DNA of 64,000 nucleotides from Ornithodoros turicata (GCF_037126465.1 NC_088202.1:78906160-78970159); one strand, 5' to 3'; positions 35,907 to 47,299 are shown, counted from the first letter of the stretch. The notes: generated from the letters alone by a model not told the origin. A program made the numbers and translations.

Positions 35907-36518
35907 AGTCCTGCGCGGGTCAGAATTATCTAACCCGCATCCGACCCGCCCGCAGGTTCAAATCTGCACACGACACGCAACCCGCGACCCGCATCCGTCA
36001 GCAGCCCGCATATTTTTTTTTCCAAAAGCGCACTCGACTCGCTGCCCGCAACGCGACGAACGTTGACGAGTAAACTGAGAGTACTCCCTATGGTCTATGC
36101 CTGATGATTAGATATATCTGTGTGCATGGTTTCTTGTGCGACATCAGCGCAGGGGGCAAAAAGGTGCAAATGCGTGTTGGCTTGTGACTTGAAGCATGAT
36201 GATACGAAACGCGACATGGACAAAGGACACACAGGCGCTGTTGCATCCTAACGGTGTGAGCGTTTCTTCCGCCCTTGTAAGCGACGTTTTACGTCACATT
36301 CCGAGCGACTGCAGTACAGACGCGTAAGAAATTGAGCAACTCAGTGTACTTTTTAATAGTACTTTGGTAAAATACGTCGACCGCACCCGACCCGCTGCCC
36401 GCTCCGCCGTCAACAATGACGCCCGCACCCGACCCTCTAACCGCACGACACCGAGAACCTATACACGCCACCCGCAACAACGTGCGGGTCCCGCGGGACG
36501 TGCAGCGCTCCACTTCCA
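35907..36518. mobile_element. ACCCGC-motif element nested in the hAT
   Basis: Two blocks, 35910-36060 and 36375-36505, are filled with ACCCGC, CCCGACCCG and GCGGGT variants. The ends read TAGTCCTGCGCGGG on the left and, inverted, GAGCGCTGCACG on the right, an imperfect inverted terminus that resembles the end of the element at 6940-7785. TCCAAGT occurs just outside both ends but not in register, so the target duplication is unproven. The interior has no ORF of note. Confidence 0.55.
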
Positions 36519-36764
36519 AGTCCATTTACCTCAAGTGACTATATCGGCGTGTTGTGCGCAGTTTATGTGCGCGTTCTGAATTCTACATTTTACTAAAGGA
36601 AAACACTCGAAAATTCGCAGTGTAACCACATTAGTAAAGTAGTGACGGCGAAATTCTTACATTTTTTTTTTCTGCTATGATAACGCCACTCCCTTTTTAT
36701 TCATCTGCATTTCACTGTTACACGTGAAAAGAAGGCAGGTCCCGCTACACTTGATGTTACACGA

Positions 36765-36895
36765 ACTGTAGGGATTTCCTTCCCTCGTCATCCTTTCATG
36801 TGAACCTTTTTGGAATGGGGTAGGGTCCTGCACTCAACGCAGGGAAAGATCCCACATCATCATCATCCATTCATATATGTTGTTGTTGTGATGTT
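36765..36895 (+). repeat. LINE 3'-UTR-type repeat (partner at 54510-54657, minus)
   Basis: CTGTAGGGATTTCCTTCC, TTGGAATGGGGTAGGG, CTGCACTCAACGCA and CATCATCATCCATTCAT, ending in TGTTGTTGTTG, match the reverse complement of 54510-54657 closely. This is a solo 3' end of an RNase H-type LINE, lying inside the hAT element. Confidence 0.7.
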
Positions 36896-37032
36896 ACAGG
36901 AAATATTACTTTGTAATTTACAACGGTGTAACATTCCACTTGAATATAGAACAGCAAAAAAAGATAAAAGAAGAAATCGAATGGAAAGAAACGAAACACT
37001 AAACGGTTTACACCGCCGCCGCTGAGTGCTTA

Positions 37033-37275
37033 TCACATTGTACAATGATTAACACACCCGGAGAAGTACAGAGTGTTGAGGCTGGTGTCCCCCAGTTCGG
37101 AGAAAACTTTTGTGTAAATACTGGCTGCCAAACTGAAGGTCCGTTCAGCTTCTGCGCTAGAAGAAACGACAGACAGCAAATATCTGTACGCACGTGTAGG
37201 CAACGGTCCAATGCCACCTCCTGTCATAAAAAGTGCCATTGCCTTACGAAGGAGAGAGTCTCTGCCTGATGGCCT
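37033..37275 (-). pseudogene. hAT transposase C-terminal dimerisation domain
   Basis: The minus frame reads PLPTRAYRYLLSVVSSSAEA followed by ERTFSLAASIYTK and then LGDTSLNTLYF. The L..P/V.SS..AER.FS pattern followed by a short helix with an L..L.F ending is the signature of the hAT-family C-terminal domain, by which transposase subunits oligomerise. Upstream minus-strand sequence belongs to the terminal repeat, so this is only the last exon-sized piece, with no catalytic DDE residues. It identifies the surrounding TIR element as a hAT. Confidence 0.85.
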
Positions 37276-37398
37276 ACAGGTGTTTGATTTTCCAGTCATA
37301 TTTGCTCTGACGAAATCCCGGGATTTTCCGGAAGAAATCTCGGCACTTCGGGACGTCAAAAATTGGCCGGGATTCCGACTGACAGCCCTAATCACGAC

Positions 37399-37925
37399 TC
37401 AATCTCTAATGTTTTCGGTAAACCCAAATTTGGCGTTTTCTTTCCCTGCCCGTCTCCTACGCCATTTTGCCTCCCTCCTGCGTAGACTGCGGCTCAATGT
37501 GGCTTTCACCCTGCAATTCTAGTGTACGATCCGATGCTGTGACACGATTGACACGACACGACCGATGCTGTTCCGCCTGCGGTGTCGTGGCGACCGCCCG
37601 GGACATTCTTATGGAATGTTCACTCTACTGCCCGCAAAAGCGGACATTCTGTGGTGATCTTGCCCGCATCAGCAAGAGGCCGCTCACCATAGCTGCACTC
37701 ATTGGCATCTATGAAGATCCTGTGCTCCATCGTCGAGTTCTTCACCTGTTCATGGACTTCCTGTCGTCCACTGGATTGCTTCAAACGCTTTAGTTCTTCC
37801 GTGTGTTTTCATCCTTCCTTCATCATCTTCACATAATGTTCCACGTGCAATGGGGTAGGGTACCGCACCACCGCGGTGAAACACCCCATCTCATCGTCAT
37901 CATTTATTGTTGTTGTTGTTGTTAC
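37399..37925 (+). pseudogene. RNase H LINE, second half of the split copy
   Basis: Continues from 35775 after the hAT insertion. SLLRRLRLNVAFTLQF (37471-37519) ends at a stop, then in another frame CSACGVVATARDILMECSLY, the zinc-knuckle tail, and RRVLHLFMDFLSSTGLLQ to the stop at 37791. The 3' UTR carries AATGGGGTAGGGTACCGC, CACCGCGGTGAAACACC, CGTCATCATTTA and a (TTG)n tail at 37907-37922. Confidence 0.87.
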
Positions 37926-38195
37926 CTACTAAATCACATGCAGGTGGCGGACGGATGTGCCTAGCGCCATCCGGAATCTCAACTTCAATCAACATTGAAT
38001 TGGGCCGTGCAGTTGTGGCGTGTTGTCCGGAGACGTTCAATAGTCATTTGTTTTAATTATCATTGAAATGTCCATGTGAATGATTCTGTTATCTTTCAAT
38101 CTTTTTGTCTTCAAGTGTGATACCGATGTTTTCCGCATAAGAGTCTCCCTGGACGTATAGGTTTGCACCCTGGAGAAATACATTGCTGTAACAAC

Positions 38196-39477
38196 CATAA
38201 TATAACCAACCAACCAACCAAAGAACCTCCATTCGAGACACTAAGGGCGCGAGAAACGGTTCGGCATTACCTTCGCCTGCGCACTCGGCATGATCACCAT
38301 CCCCTGGTGCGGAAGCTGCTTCGCCGAAACTCTTCTTTCTTAAAAGCACTCTCTCCATATCGACGTACCTTGACAACAGCACGGCCGCAACAAGAGGACC
38401 CACACCCTCCATGGACGCTACAGACACCTCCTATCTGTACCACCGTGCCCGGGATCAACCAGGGAAAGTCAAGCCTCCCGCCTTTGGCCATGAGATAGCA
38501 CTGCCTCGAATTGATGGAAAGGCACAAAGGTCGTGTAGCCATCTTCACCGACGGGTCCACGACTCCATCCGGGTCTGCCTCCGCATTTGTAATACCAGAG
38601 CACAAGAGGGAAGGCATAGCACGATTGTCTCACAGGACATCATCGACGACAGCGGAGCTGGTAGCCGTACAGCTAGCCATGACTTACCTTGCCACGCTCG
38701 AGCTGCCTGCGCAATGGATAGTGTACTGCGACTCCAAAGCCGGCATTGAAACTATCTCATCGTTCTTGGAAAAATGCCGTACGGCGTCAACAGTACGAGA
38801 CCTCCTGTTAGTGTATCGTAAGTGCACAGACATCGATCACGACGTCATTCTTCAGTGGATACCTGGCCATATTGGCATAAGTAGTAACGAGAAGGCGGAC
38901 GAAATGGCAAACATCGCACACCTGTCATCGACAGAACATCTAGTCACGTTTTCTAAGCAGGGCATGACATCCGCAGGACAAAATGGTACCAAGCCGACAT
39001 TGGTCCGTCACTGCTGCGCACGCTAGACCCGGACCTGAATTTTACCATACCTTAAAGAATGCCCAGACACATAGAAACTCTCATGCGTCGTCTACGCCTG
39101 AATGTGCCCTATGGTCGCCAGTTTCTTCATAAAGTGGGCAAGGTGGACTCGCCCAACTGTTTACTGTGCGGGGCAGTGGAAAACACTGAACATATCGTCG
39201 TGCATTGTCCAAAAGATGCTGCACAAAGAGGCATCTTGAAGCAGACCCTTGGCCATCTCGACGGCAGGGACTTCAGCATAGAGAAAGTCCTAGGCGTATG
39301 GGACGCTAAGCACAGGGACGCGGCCTTCAATGCTCTTGTCAATTTCATTGTGAAATCCGAACTAGAAACTCTATACTAGACGGTGCGTGGACATTACTAT
39401 GATCTTTTGATGTGAACTGCGCGCTCGGTCCTGCGTGGTCGCCCCGGTGAACTTTTGCGGTGCGCTCGCACCTTCTG

Positions 39478-39508
<31 letters not shown>

Positions 39509-39627
39509 TTTGCTGTTTTCTTCTGTTTTTTTTTTCTGTGTGCTTTTCTGTTCCTTTGTGGGGTAGCAGAATTCGCTTGCGCGAATTCAACCTCCCCTTA
39601 TTATTTAACCAACCACAACAACAACAT
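38196..39627 (+). pseudogene. RNase H LINE with complete RNase H domain
   Basis: The 5' end abuts a (CCAA)n stretch (38200-38221). After a short frame (RLRTRHDHHPLVRKLL.R), the frame 38511-39026 encodes a complete RNase H: AIFTDGSTTPSGSASAF (Asp), LSHRTSSTTAELVAV (Glu), IVYCDSKAGI (Asp) and LQWIPGHIGISSNEKADEMA (His/Asp). After a frameshift, 39059-39379 carries LMRRLRLNVPYGRQFLHKVG, CLLCGAVENTEHIVVHCPKD and FNALVNFIVKSELETLY before the stop. The 3' UTR contains a (GT)n tract (39483-39508) and ends in (ACA)n near 39615-39627. RT is absent. Only one frameshift is evident after the RNase H block starts, so this copy is among the better preserved. Confidence 0.87.
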
Positions 39628-39940
39628 AATATATTTCTCCGGGGTACAAATTAACTAGCGAAAAATTTTCGATATGATTATGAAGTTACGGATCTGCATC
39701 CGCCTACGAAATGCATATCTATGCTCTACCATATGCATAATATCTGGTGCATTGGTTTAACCTCGTCATGGTTTGAAAGAGGATATCCTGACATTAATCG
39801 GAGTACATCGGAAGTATTAGCTATAACTAGGGCTCCTGTTTTCCGGAGTTTATTTCTTGGCATATTTGGAGGGTGTTTTCCGGCGTACATTATGTTCTCA
39901 GAATGCGGAGTTCTTTGTCGTTTCTTTTTCTTTTTTTACA

Positions 39941-39989
39941 ACTTTTTCTCCGAATTTTATGTATTACACATAAAATTCGGAGAAAAAGT
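39941..39989. repeat. Perfect 22-bp hairpin
   Basis: 39941-39962 (ACTTTTTCTCCGAATTTTAT plus GT) is exactly reverse-complementary to 39968-39989, with a 5-base loop ATTAC. It lies inside the DNA transposon at 39828-40641. Confidence 0.8.
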
Positions 39990-40010
39990 GGCGGCTGTGA
40001 AATGACATAC

Positions 40011-40493
40011 CAGTGTTGTGCGTAGCGGCGCTACTTATAGCGGCACTACTGTAATCGTTATTTTTTTCAGTAGCGGAGGTGCAACTCCGCTACATTTATT
40101 ATTTGTAGCGGGAAAGTAATTTCCGCTACAATTTTGAGTAGCGGAACCGCATCCGCTACCGCTACTTTTGAGTGCGAAAATAAAATAAATTAGACGCTAG
40201 AGTACGTCCACTGAACTCGCTGTCAGATCATGTAAGCCGGACTCAAAGAAGTCGACCTGCGGCCGTCGCTCAGCTCTGAATCTGCCTGGCGTATATATGG
40301 CACATACGACGAGTATTCATAGGCCATCGGCGAAAAAGTAGCGGAAGGATAATTGCGCTACATTTTTTTGATAGCTGTAGCGGTATCGCGCTACATTCGT
40401 AAATTTGTAGCGTCGCTAGTATCGCGCTACTTTTAAATAGGGTAGCGGGTAGCGGTATTTCGCTACCTAAATTGAGTAGCGGGCACAACATTG
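40011..40493. mobile_element. GTAGCGG-motif hAT-like element nested in another transposon
   Basis: Ends are CAGTGTTGTGCGTAGCGG (40011) and, inverted from 40493, CAATGTTGTGCCCGCTAC, with 10 of the first 11 bases identical. The flanks TGACATAC (40003-40010) and CGACATAC (40494-40501) form an 8-bp target duplication with one mismatch. Almost the whole 483 bp is built of GTAGCGG/CCGCTAC and close variants in both orientations, with only ~150 bp of ordinary sequence in the middle. No ORF. The target is the family represented at 33639 and 39828. Confidence 0.85.
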
Positions 40494-41329
40494 CGACATA
40501 CTCATTCAGTAATAATGAGAAGCTACCTTGCAAAAATGCTTACGGAGTTTTTCGGATAAATCCAAATTGCTTGAAATTTTGCCGGCGTATGTTTTTCACA
40601 TTTTTTTCGGATAAATCCGAAAGCACGGAACTCCATCTCTAACGCAAGCGTCATCATCATTAAAAGACCCGACTAACAAATAACGGAGAGTATGACTCAG
40701 TTGGCTTCACGCCAGCTTCATACAGTCTTAATTTGGATTATCGGTGTGCACGGCCTGTGGTCTACTCGAAATATACTAGAGGGTGCAATTGCATCCAACG
40801 AATAGGACTAAGTCCTGTCTGAGATTGGTTATATGTGGGCTACATCAAAGCTGACGTTTGAAAGCTGCAGTTGCCGAGGGCCGTGCTCTGTGGAAGGCGA
40901 TACGTGACTGATACAATGTGTGAAAGGACGTCGTCGCTTTTCTTCACTTTCGTTTTTCGTGCTCTCACCCAGCAAGCTGTGGCCAATATGGGCGTCAGCC
41001 AGTTTCGGTTCAGCAGGGCAAAATACGGAAGAACTGTGAAATACTTCGAAACTAAGCAGGCTGGGATAAAGTTAGTGTGCAACGTTGAAGCTTCGCCAAA
41101 GGGGTGATAAAAGATGATCCTCAGTTCGAGACGACCCGAGAGATGGCGCTACGACAGAGTACTGAGAATATTTTCGCATGCTACTGCCGCACATAGGATT
41201 ATAATCTGTAACGGGCCGAAATTTCGTGCACCCTTTGCGTTTTATAGATCATTTCTCTAAACTGAGTGGCGCAGTTCGTTCCTCATTGGGCTGTCGCAGG
41301 ACGCTGCGTACTCGCTGCACTTTTTGTTT

Positions 41330-41425
41330 ATTTCTCAGTCTCTTTTTCGGAATAGCAAGCTAGCAATCACCTGGCTGACATTTCCTTTTTCTTTTCACTC
41401 TATTAAACGTATCCTCCTCCCCCCC
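41330..41425 (+). mobile_element. Poly(C)-ended dispersed repeat, short copy 3
   Basis: TTTTTCGGAATAGCAAGC, GGCTGACATTTCC, CTCTATTAAACGTATCC and then a C-rich end (41415-41425) parallel the last ~110 bp of 15990-16479 in the same order. The insertion is severely 5'-truncated and the C-run passes into (CA)n. Confidence 0.6.
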
Positions 41426-42817
41426 TCACACACACACACACACACACACACTGCGTACTACAGTCCCTCCAATTCGTCGTCATCGTTGTGGCACCAACCG
41501 TGCGGCTTTTGCGCAGCCTGTAGCCCGGAGTAGACTACAATCTTACACAGACAACAACGTTAAAGTCATTGTGTTGACGCATAGAATGGTCACCTGCGGC
41601 CGCGCACAATGACATCCGGTGCTTTTCGTTCAACTTGGCCTTCTGTGGGTAAACGCTTCGAAAATGTCGAGGTATAACATCCTCTGCCATGTCGTTCTTG
41701 GACTTGTCAACTTCAACGTCTCTTCTACCCCGCACACAGCACTTTTTCTTGTTCAGTGGCTGTAGATAGAACGTAAACTATACTGTGCAGTTGTTTAACA
41801 AACTCGCACGCACGAAGCAAACAGACTACCGCCCCTGGCGGATCGCCATTTAGACTGCAATGCACCTCCACGGCACCTTTTTGGAAACTAAAATTCCTTG
41901 TGAGGAGGCGTGCACTGACCCCCATGTGAACAGTCGTACATTATCACCATCGTCGTTGTCTCTGTAGATTGAGTGTGTGTGTGTGGTCCCCATGCGACCT
42001 AAAGACTCCAGCACACTTTCTGTCGCACTATTTGTATAGAAAACAGAATCGCAATATTTCGCTTGTCTTTCTTCCCTTCGTAGTGACAGTCCCATGTCCA
42101 ATAAGAATTCGCTTCCACTGCACATCGTGCTGATATGTTGCCGCCTGGAAACTATTGAATAGATAGATTCGCGCGAAATTTCAAAGGGATAACGAGGCAG
42201 CAGGGGAGGCAATGCTAGTGAACATTGAAAGAACATAAACAGTAGTTAGATCGCGAGGTGTGATACGTCGAACAGTAAGAACATATTGATGTTCGCAAAA
42301 CCGGCGTATCTCTGCTGGGGCTTCCCCTCTACCGACTGTTACCGCTTCTCTGAGTTCACTGACTTAACCTGACCTAAAGTGACTAATATCTACGCATCTC
42401 CAAGATGTCGAACGTTTACTTCTCATGAAAGAAAGCCCAGGTTAGCATAATAGACCATTTTAGAAAAGCCAGCGAGAGTGTATTGGCATCAAATGGATGG
42501 CATCAGGATAACTTTAACATTGAAGTAGCTTTCCTTCTCCTTCTTCTTCTTCTTCTTACTAGAATGGCAAGCAAGTTGATTATGGCTGAATTCTCAGGAA
42601 CAAATAATGATGCTTGAAAAACGGCAATGCAGCTTCCTAAAATTCATTACAAGAATAACGACAACCTGTTCGGTTAGTGGCGAGAGCCCAACTGATGGTT
42701 TAATGATTGTGCTCGTGAGATGGTGCCTCGCACCAGTAGCGATGTGGATGACCAGACCAGCGATGTGGATGAAGGTGCTGCACTGCTACACAAGCTTTCG
42801 CGTGGTGGGTCATGGTT

Positions 42818-42877
42818 CATCAGGTACGAACAGCAAGTGTGTTGCTGTTTTTACACACTTGCTATTTTCACCTGATG
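42818..42877. repeat. Bipartite hairpin (8 bp + 11 bp stems)
   Basis: CATCAGGT (42818-42825) pairs with ACCTGATG (42870-42877) and AGCAAGTGTGT (42832-42842) pairs with ACACACTTGCT (42853-42863), separated by 6-base internal loops and a 10-base apical loop. CCTGATGAA occurs on both strands at the outer ends, the same box that starts hammerhead-like motifs in PLE termini, but no complete core is present. Confidence 0.6.
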
Positions 42878-43779
42878 AAGCGTGGTGCCTTTTCTACTAC
42901 TGGACATGACTAAGCACACAAGGGTGGGGGTGGGGGGGATAAGAAACATTCCCTGTAAAGCGTGCTTTCACTCCAAGACACAGAAGCGTAGAGGAAACGC
43001 ACCTTTACGTATCTTGGTACACATAATTCAGTGAACTGTCAACCACGGACATTCGTCGTTGATATCTTGTACGTGGGGGTATTTTACTCAGTCAGCTGAG
43101 GAATAAATTGCGGTAGCGCATCCACACACGTTAGTCGAATTGGATAGAGTTGGGTGTGAACACCGCCTGCTGTCGTTGCGATTCCCATGCTCATTTATGA
43201 ACGGGTGTATTCCTAGCGTCGAATAATTCAACGGCCAATTGTTCGGAGCCAAGGTACGTATTTTTGACGTTCACTTATAACCATCAATAACGACACCCGT
43301 GCCCTCCAGACATTTTGCCACAAACGGAGTCGAATACTGCGAATGTGAAAGCTCCATAAATGTCTGTCTCCTGTCACGTTTACGATGCTACTCGAGACGG
43401 CGACGGTTCTTCCTCATAATAGATAATTGATCTATTCACCATCTTCTAACTGACCTTCGGAGAAATGTAGACTACCACATGAAAGCTTGTGAATATTAAA
43501 GATGGCTTCACTGTTGGATTTCCTGCATGTCATTACTATTCTGGACCCTGGTTGCTTTCTTCACTTTCCTCTCCCATTAAACGAAAACAAGAAAAGAAAA
43601 AAAAAAGAAAGAAAAGGAGCTTCTCTCCGTTGGAGAGGTTCGCGAAGTTTTGTGTGTACAATTTGCTTTGGTGACTTTTAACCTGATTAAATTTAACTAA
43701 TAAAATTGACGTTAATAATTTAATTACTCATTATTTACTAGCGAATTAAATCGACTTAATTATTATAACCAAACCGCTG

Positions 43780-44600
43780 ATTTTGTATGCACTAAAACTC
43801 CTTGGAATATGCAACAATTATGCAACGAAAACTGTAAGAACATGCACTGAAATATGCAGCATCAACTTGGAAACATGTTTATTTTCGCACGACGGCGACA
43901 TCTCCTCAAGCTGCAAGGTCTTCGACGCAAATGAGCAATGGCTAGGAAATGGAAGGTAACACACTTTCAGCTAGTACGTGAGGTTCCAGATTCAATACAC
44001 CGCGTTATAGTGCACAAAGATTATTTGACTGAAGTTTCGATGTTTGTCTGATAGGATCAGCTTGTAAGCGGGGAAGAATTGCCCGTGGTTGCAGGAGCTT
44101 AGCGCAAAGAAGACAACCGTACCATCCATCCTGTACAATAGTCTGAATAACCGCGACTTGGAATGTTTACCTCACGTGTATCTAATTAAATATGTATCCG
44201 GAAGTAAACGGCATTGACATATGCCTTACTCTCTGACAGTCTTCTGATCTCGTTGATAGTATCCCGCATCGCCTAATAGGGGTAGATCAGGCTTCCTACG
44301 ATCACCTCCATGCAGATACGTCACAATGTATTGAAGCTGGCCCAGGGCCTGCACTAAAATTGTCTCCCTCTGCCGTTGCTCTCCTCTTTTCGTGTACTGC
44401 CTGTTGCAATATTCTGAGCCTCAGATGCGCTGCCGTGCTAACATTCAAGGCTCTTGTTAAACGCTCCACACGTCTTTGCGGTTGAAATATGCATTTATGC
44501 AAAAACATGCAACATAGATCTAAACATGCACTAACCTGCAAAATATGCCATACCATGCACTTTAAGAACTGTCGCATTCAGACGGTCCCGAACATGCAGA
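43780..44600. mobile_element. Probable DNA element with ATGCA-rich ends
   Basis: Two clusters, 43785-43862 and 44487-44600, are dense in ATGCA, TATGCA and AACATGCA, while the 600 bp between have ordinary composition. This mirrors the motif-array layout of the hAT-like elements in the window. Exact ends and a target duplication could not be fixed by eye. Confidence 0.45.
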
Positions 44601-45719
44601 TATCTTCTTAACACGGCGGGTTGAAGATATAGACCAATAGCCAGGTGAAGTCATGACGAGCATAGCCCGCATAGGCGTCGAAACGTTATAAGCAAATTTT
44701 GAACATCTACGTTGTTATTGTGTTAGTTAAAAGCAAAGCGTAACCTGAGCAGTTACTTGTGTAATTAGATAATGATGTCAATAAAACATTCTGAACAGTA
44801 AATTTTGTTGCCTGTTGTGTGCTGGTGTTTCATCTTTCGTCGTCATAACATGGTGGGGGAACGCAGGAAACGAAATACACTGACAAGGCGTTCGACTGCA
44901 ACTGACGATTTTTGACTGCCCGTTTGAATGGCCGTTCCTGTTAAACCGCTAAGTTACAACGAACACGCTCCAGTCGTTTGATCTTCCTTTGATACCCAAC
45001 CGTAACGCGAAAACGTTACATGAATTTTCCTTACTGCTAGCCACATAGATGATCAGACGGACGTAGACCTTACGTCAAAAATTCCTCTTCCCGTCTCCAT
45101 TTTATATCCGTAAGCCGAGAAAGAGTTGTAGCGTTGGTGGCAGCGAATTGTGTAGAAAATGGCGTGTTAGCCGCCGCGAAGCAACTGTGGGAATTGTATA
45201 GCAAGAATAATGGAGAAAATGGACTAGCTAACGATTGTGCTGCTCCAGTTTTGCATGTAGTGAACGGCAATTTCAACTTTGCTCGTAAAAGAGTACGTCC
45301 TTCTGTTTCAATGTTGCGGATAACATAAGGAAACTCATTATCGGACACTAGTATGGGTGCACACTGTCAGACATGCCAGGAAGACAAACTGAAAATTAAA
45401 ATTGAGCAAACCACAAGGTACAAGACATTACTGCAACGAAGATACATCAGCATAACATCATACAACGCGGGTTGAAGTTCGTTATCCTTGCTGCCAGAAA
45501 ACTCCAAACTGCAATCTCGCAAAACGTAGCAGAAACGATAACATCAAGGTTCGTGATTTTAATCAATGTCTCATCCGCAGTTTATTACGAAATTTAATCT
45601 TCGATAAACACAACCCGCCCACCAGACGTTTTTCCCACGGACGCCGTTCAGAAACTCCAATGAAAAAATGAATGAGAACACGAATTCGGGAAAAGTATGC
45701 TCCCGTCCCGCCCTGATGG
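44601..45719. other. Unassigned region
   Basis: No recognised gene. A 92-codon minus ORF (45070-45348) and its opposing plus ORF show no known motif. CGACGAGC...GTCGAAACG near 44655-44690 resembles a PLE terminal motif but lacks a convincing stem. Confidence 0.45.
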
Positions 45720-45932
45720 TGATGTGATAGAGAAAAAAAATGGGGGTGTGAGTCTCGACGAAGTCGAACTGGCTACCCCAGTACGCTTATACACAGGAAG
45801 TGCAAACAGGCGATGAGGTGATGAGAAAACAAAGAGATGATGAACAGAGATGATGATGGACTTCAACATGTAGTTCGAAAGTTTCGACCAAGTGAGTGTA
45901 AAATATCTGAATCGCTCGGGGCACACACAGGG
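45720..45932 (-). repeat. Dispersed repeat, copy B (partner at 30836-31050)
   Basis: Same order of blocks as 30836-31050, in the same orientation, with roughly one difference in seven. Both are bordered by a (GT/CA)-poor, A-rich stretch at the left (AGAGAAAAAAAATG). Likely an LINE 3' end. Confidence 0.7.
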
Positions 45933-47299
45933 GGCGTCCCGCAGTCTTTCCTCCTAATTCATTGCTTTTGTACAGGATATGCTGGAACACGCTGAACTGA
46001 AGCAACGTTTTGCTTTTCCTTGCAGCAGCCTGTGACCGCAGATGTTTCTTTTGTTGTCTTTAGCGGTGTCTTTTATGTCTACACATGAACAGAATATTTT
46101 CATGAGCGGGGCAGAGTTCACTAACGCATGCCCTCGAGTTTTCAGGAATTAAGTCCGATCAACGAGTTCCGCTAAACTAACAGTCAGTTCTTTTTCGCCT
46201 GTCTAATGAGCCGATAAGAGTTCAGCTTCCTACCGTCAGCAGGAGGAAGTGCGGATGATAACCCAACATGTAAGCGAAAAGAAAAACAAAATGTTACGCC
46301 ATGGTGCTCAGCGGTGACGTTCTGTCCTATCTTTCGATCCTAGTGCGTCTTTTTCTTTTTTTTTTCTTGGAGAATGCTTTTCTTTTCTCGACGCGCTAGA
46401 AGACCAGAAATATCCGCCTGTCTGGCTGTTTCTGGCAGACAGACTGCCCTTCTTCAAACGTCACGTCACGGGTTGCCTGGGAAAAACAAGATTTTCATTC
46501 AATATTTTCACCGACAGGTATCTAAGAAGGGAAGGGAAGAAGGGAAGGGAAGAAGGGAAGCTACGACTGCAGCACGTAAACACGTCTGCGAACCAAGCGG
46601 ACATCATGACGAAAGTCTTAAACGGGGTGAAAGAAATGGTATTACATATGTGCAATGTGCAGGTAGCTATTTGGGGCATTAGGTTTTTGTTTTTGTGTTT
46701 GTTCGGCACTTCTTCTGCGTGCCAACGCGTCTCGAGGAAGTCCATAGCAACATTTCTATAGCGAGTCTTTTCAGAATTAATTGTCCAAAGGAAATCTGTC
46801 CCAAATAGACATAAATAACCCAAAAGAATTCGCATGTAAAATCTAAAGAATTTCGATTGGCATTCTATTGAGCCTTCGGACTTTTTTCTTTAGAAATTAT
46901 ATTGCATGGACGAGAGCTCAAGAAGCATCAGAGTAAACATTCGTACACGCGGTGCTTGTTTCCGTAAAGCAAAAAGAAGGTACACCAACAAAAGATCTCT
47001 CGTGATCTCAGGAAAGATATCGAAAATATGGCGGCTAATTCTGAGACCATGCAAAGCCTTAGTATATGCGGCAAAAACCCTTTGTGGTCGAGTGCCTCTG
47101 ACAATACTTTTTTGCATGAGCCTCTCATTCTTATTTGCTGCAACGTGTGTTTACAGTAAACAGTGCAGGGTTGACCAGCCATCGACTTTTTTGAATGAAT
47201 AAATAACAGGGTGGATACGAGCGATTCCTCCACCAGTGTTTGTGCAATGGATTGTTTCAGAACCAGCGGTCTACAGATACCATGGGTATGGGTGGTATG
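45933..47299. other. Unassigned region; (AAGGG)n-like tract at 46526-46560
   Basis: No recognised gene. A purine-rich minisatellite built of GAAGGGAAGG units lies at 46526-46560. The 124- and 146-codon minus-strand ORFs (46461-46835, 46928-47368) carry no recognisable motif and the latter runs into the transposon at 47300. Confidence 0.5.

Larger units (their letters stand above)
35784..37390 (-). mobile_element. hAT transposon inserted in an RNase H LINE
   Basis: Termini are TAGGGTTGTCAATTCCGA at 35784 and, inverted from 37390, TAGGGCTGTCAGTCGGAA. The flanks ATCACGAA (35776-35783) and ATCACGAC (37391-37398) form an 8-bp target duplication with one mismatch. Both subterminal regions carry CCCGGGATTT/AAATCCCGGG motifs. 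On the minus strand, 37033-37275 encodes a hAT dimerisation domain. The remainder of the transposase is gone, replaced by a nested GC-motif element (35907-36518) and a LINE-tail repeat (36765-36895). The interrupted LINE is readable on both sides of the insertion. Confidence 0.88.
39828..40641. mobile_element. DNA transposon with CGGAGTTTT-type ends, host of a nested hAT
   Basis: The left end TAGGGCTCCTGTTTTCCGG (39828) and the right end, inverted from 40641, TAGAGATGGAGTTCCGTG are weakly inverted-repeat related. Inner blocks repeat CGGAGTT, TTTTTCGGAT and GGATAAATCCGA. The element also carries the 22-bp perfect hairpin at 39941-39989 and is interrupted by the element at 40011-40493. Comparison with 33639-33905 supports the left boundary. 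No 8-bp duplication and no transposase were found. Confidence 0.6.
40650..43779. other. Unassigned region with small repeats
   Basis: No recognised gene. It contains a partial copy of the poly(C)-ended repeat at 41330-41425 (listed separately) with (CA)n to 41451, a (CTT)n tract near 42540-42558, a (GT)n tract near 41972-41982 and the hairpin at 42818-42877. The rest shows only short ORFs. Confidence 0.5.

Noticed and set aside
39828..40641. 8-bp target duplication of the outer element
   Set aside because: GCTATAAC and ACGCAAGC flanks do not match.
43540..43580. Possible further copy of the poly(C)-ended repeat
   Set aside because: Only a loose similarity (TTTCCTCTCCCATTAAACG), lacking the GGAATAGCAAGC landmark and the C-run.
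44640..44700. Hammerhead-like GACGA...GTCGAAAC
   Set aside because: CUGA box is altered and no convincing stem II is formed.
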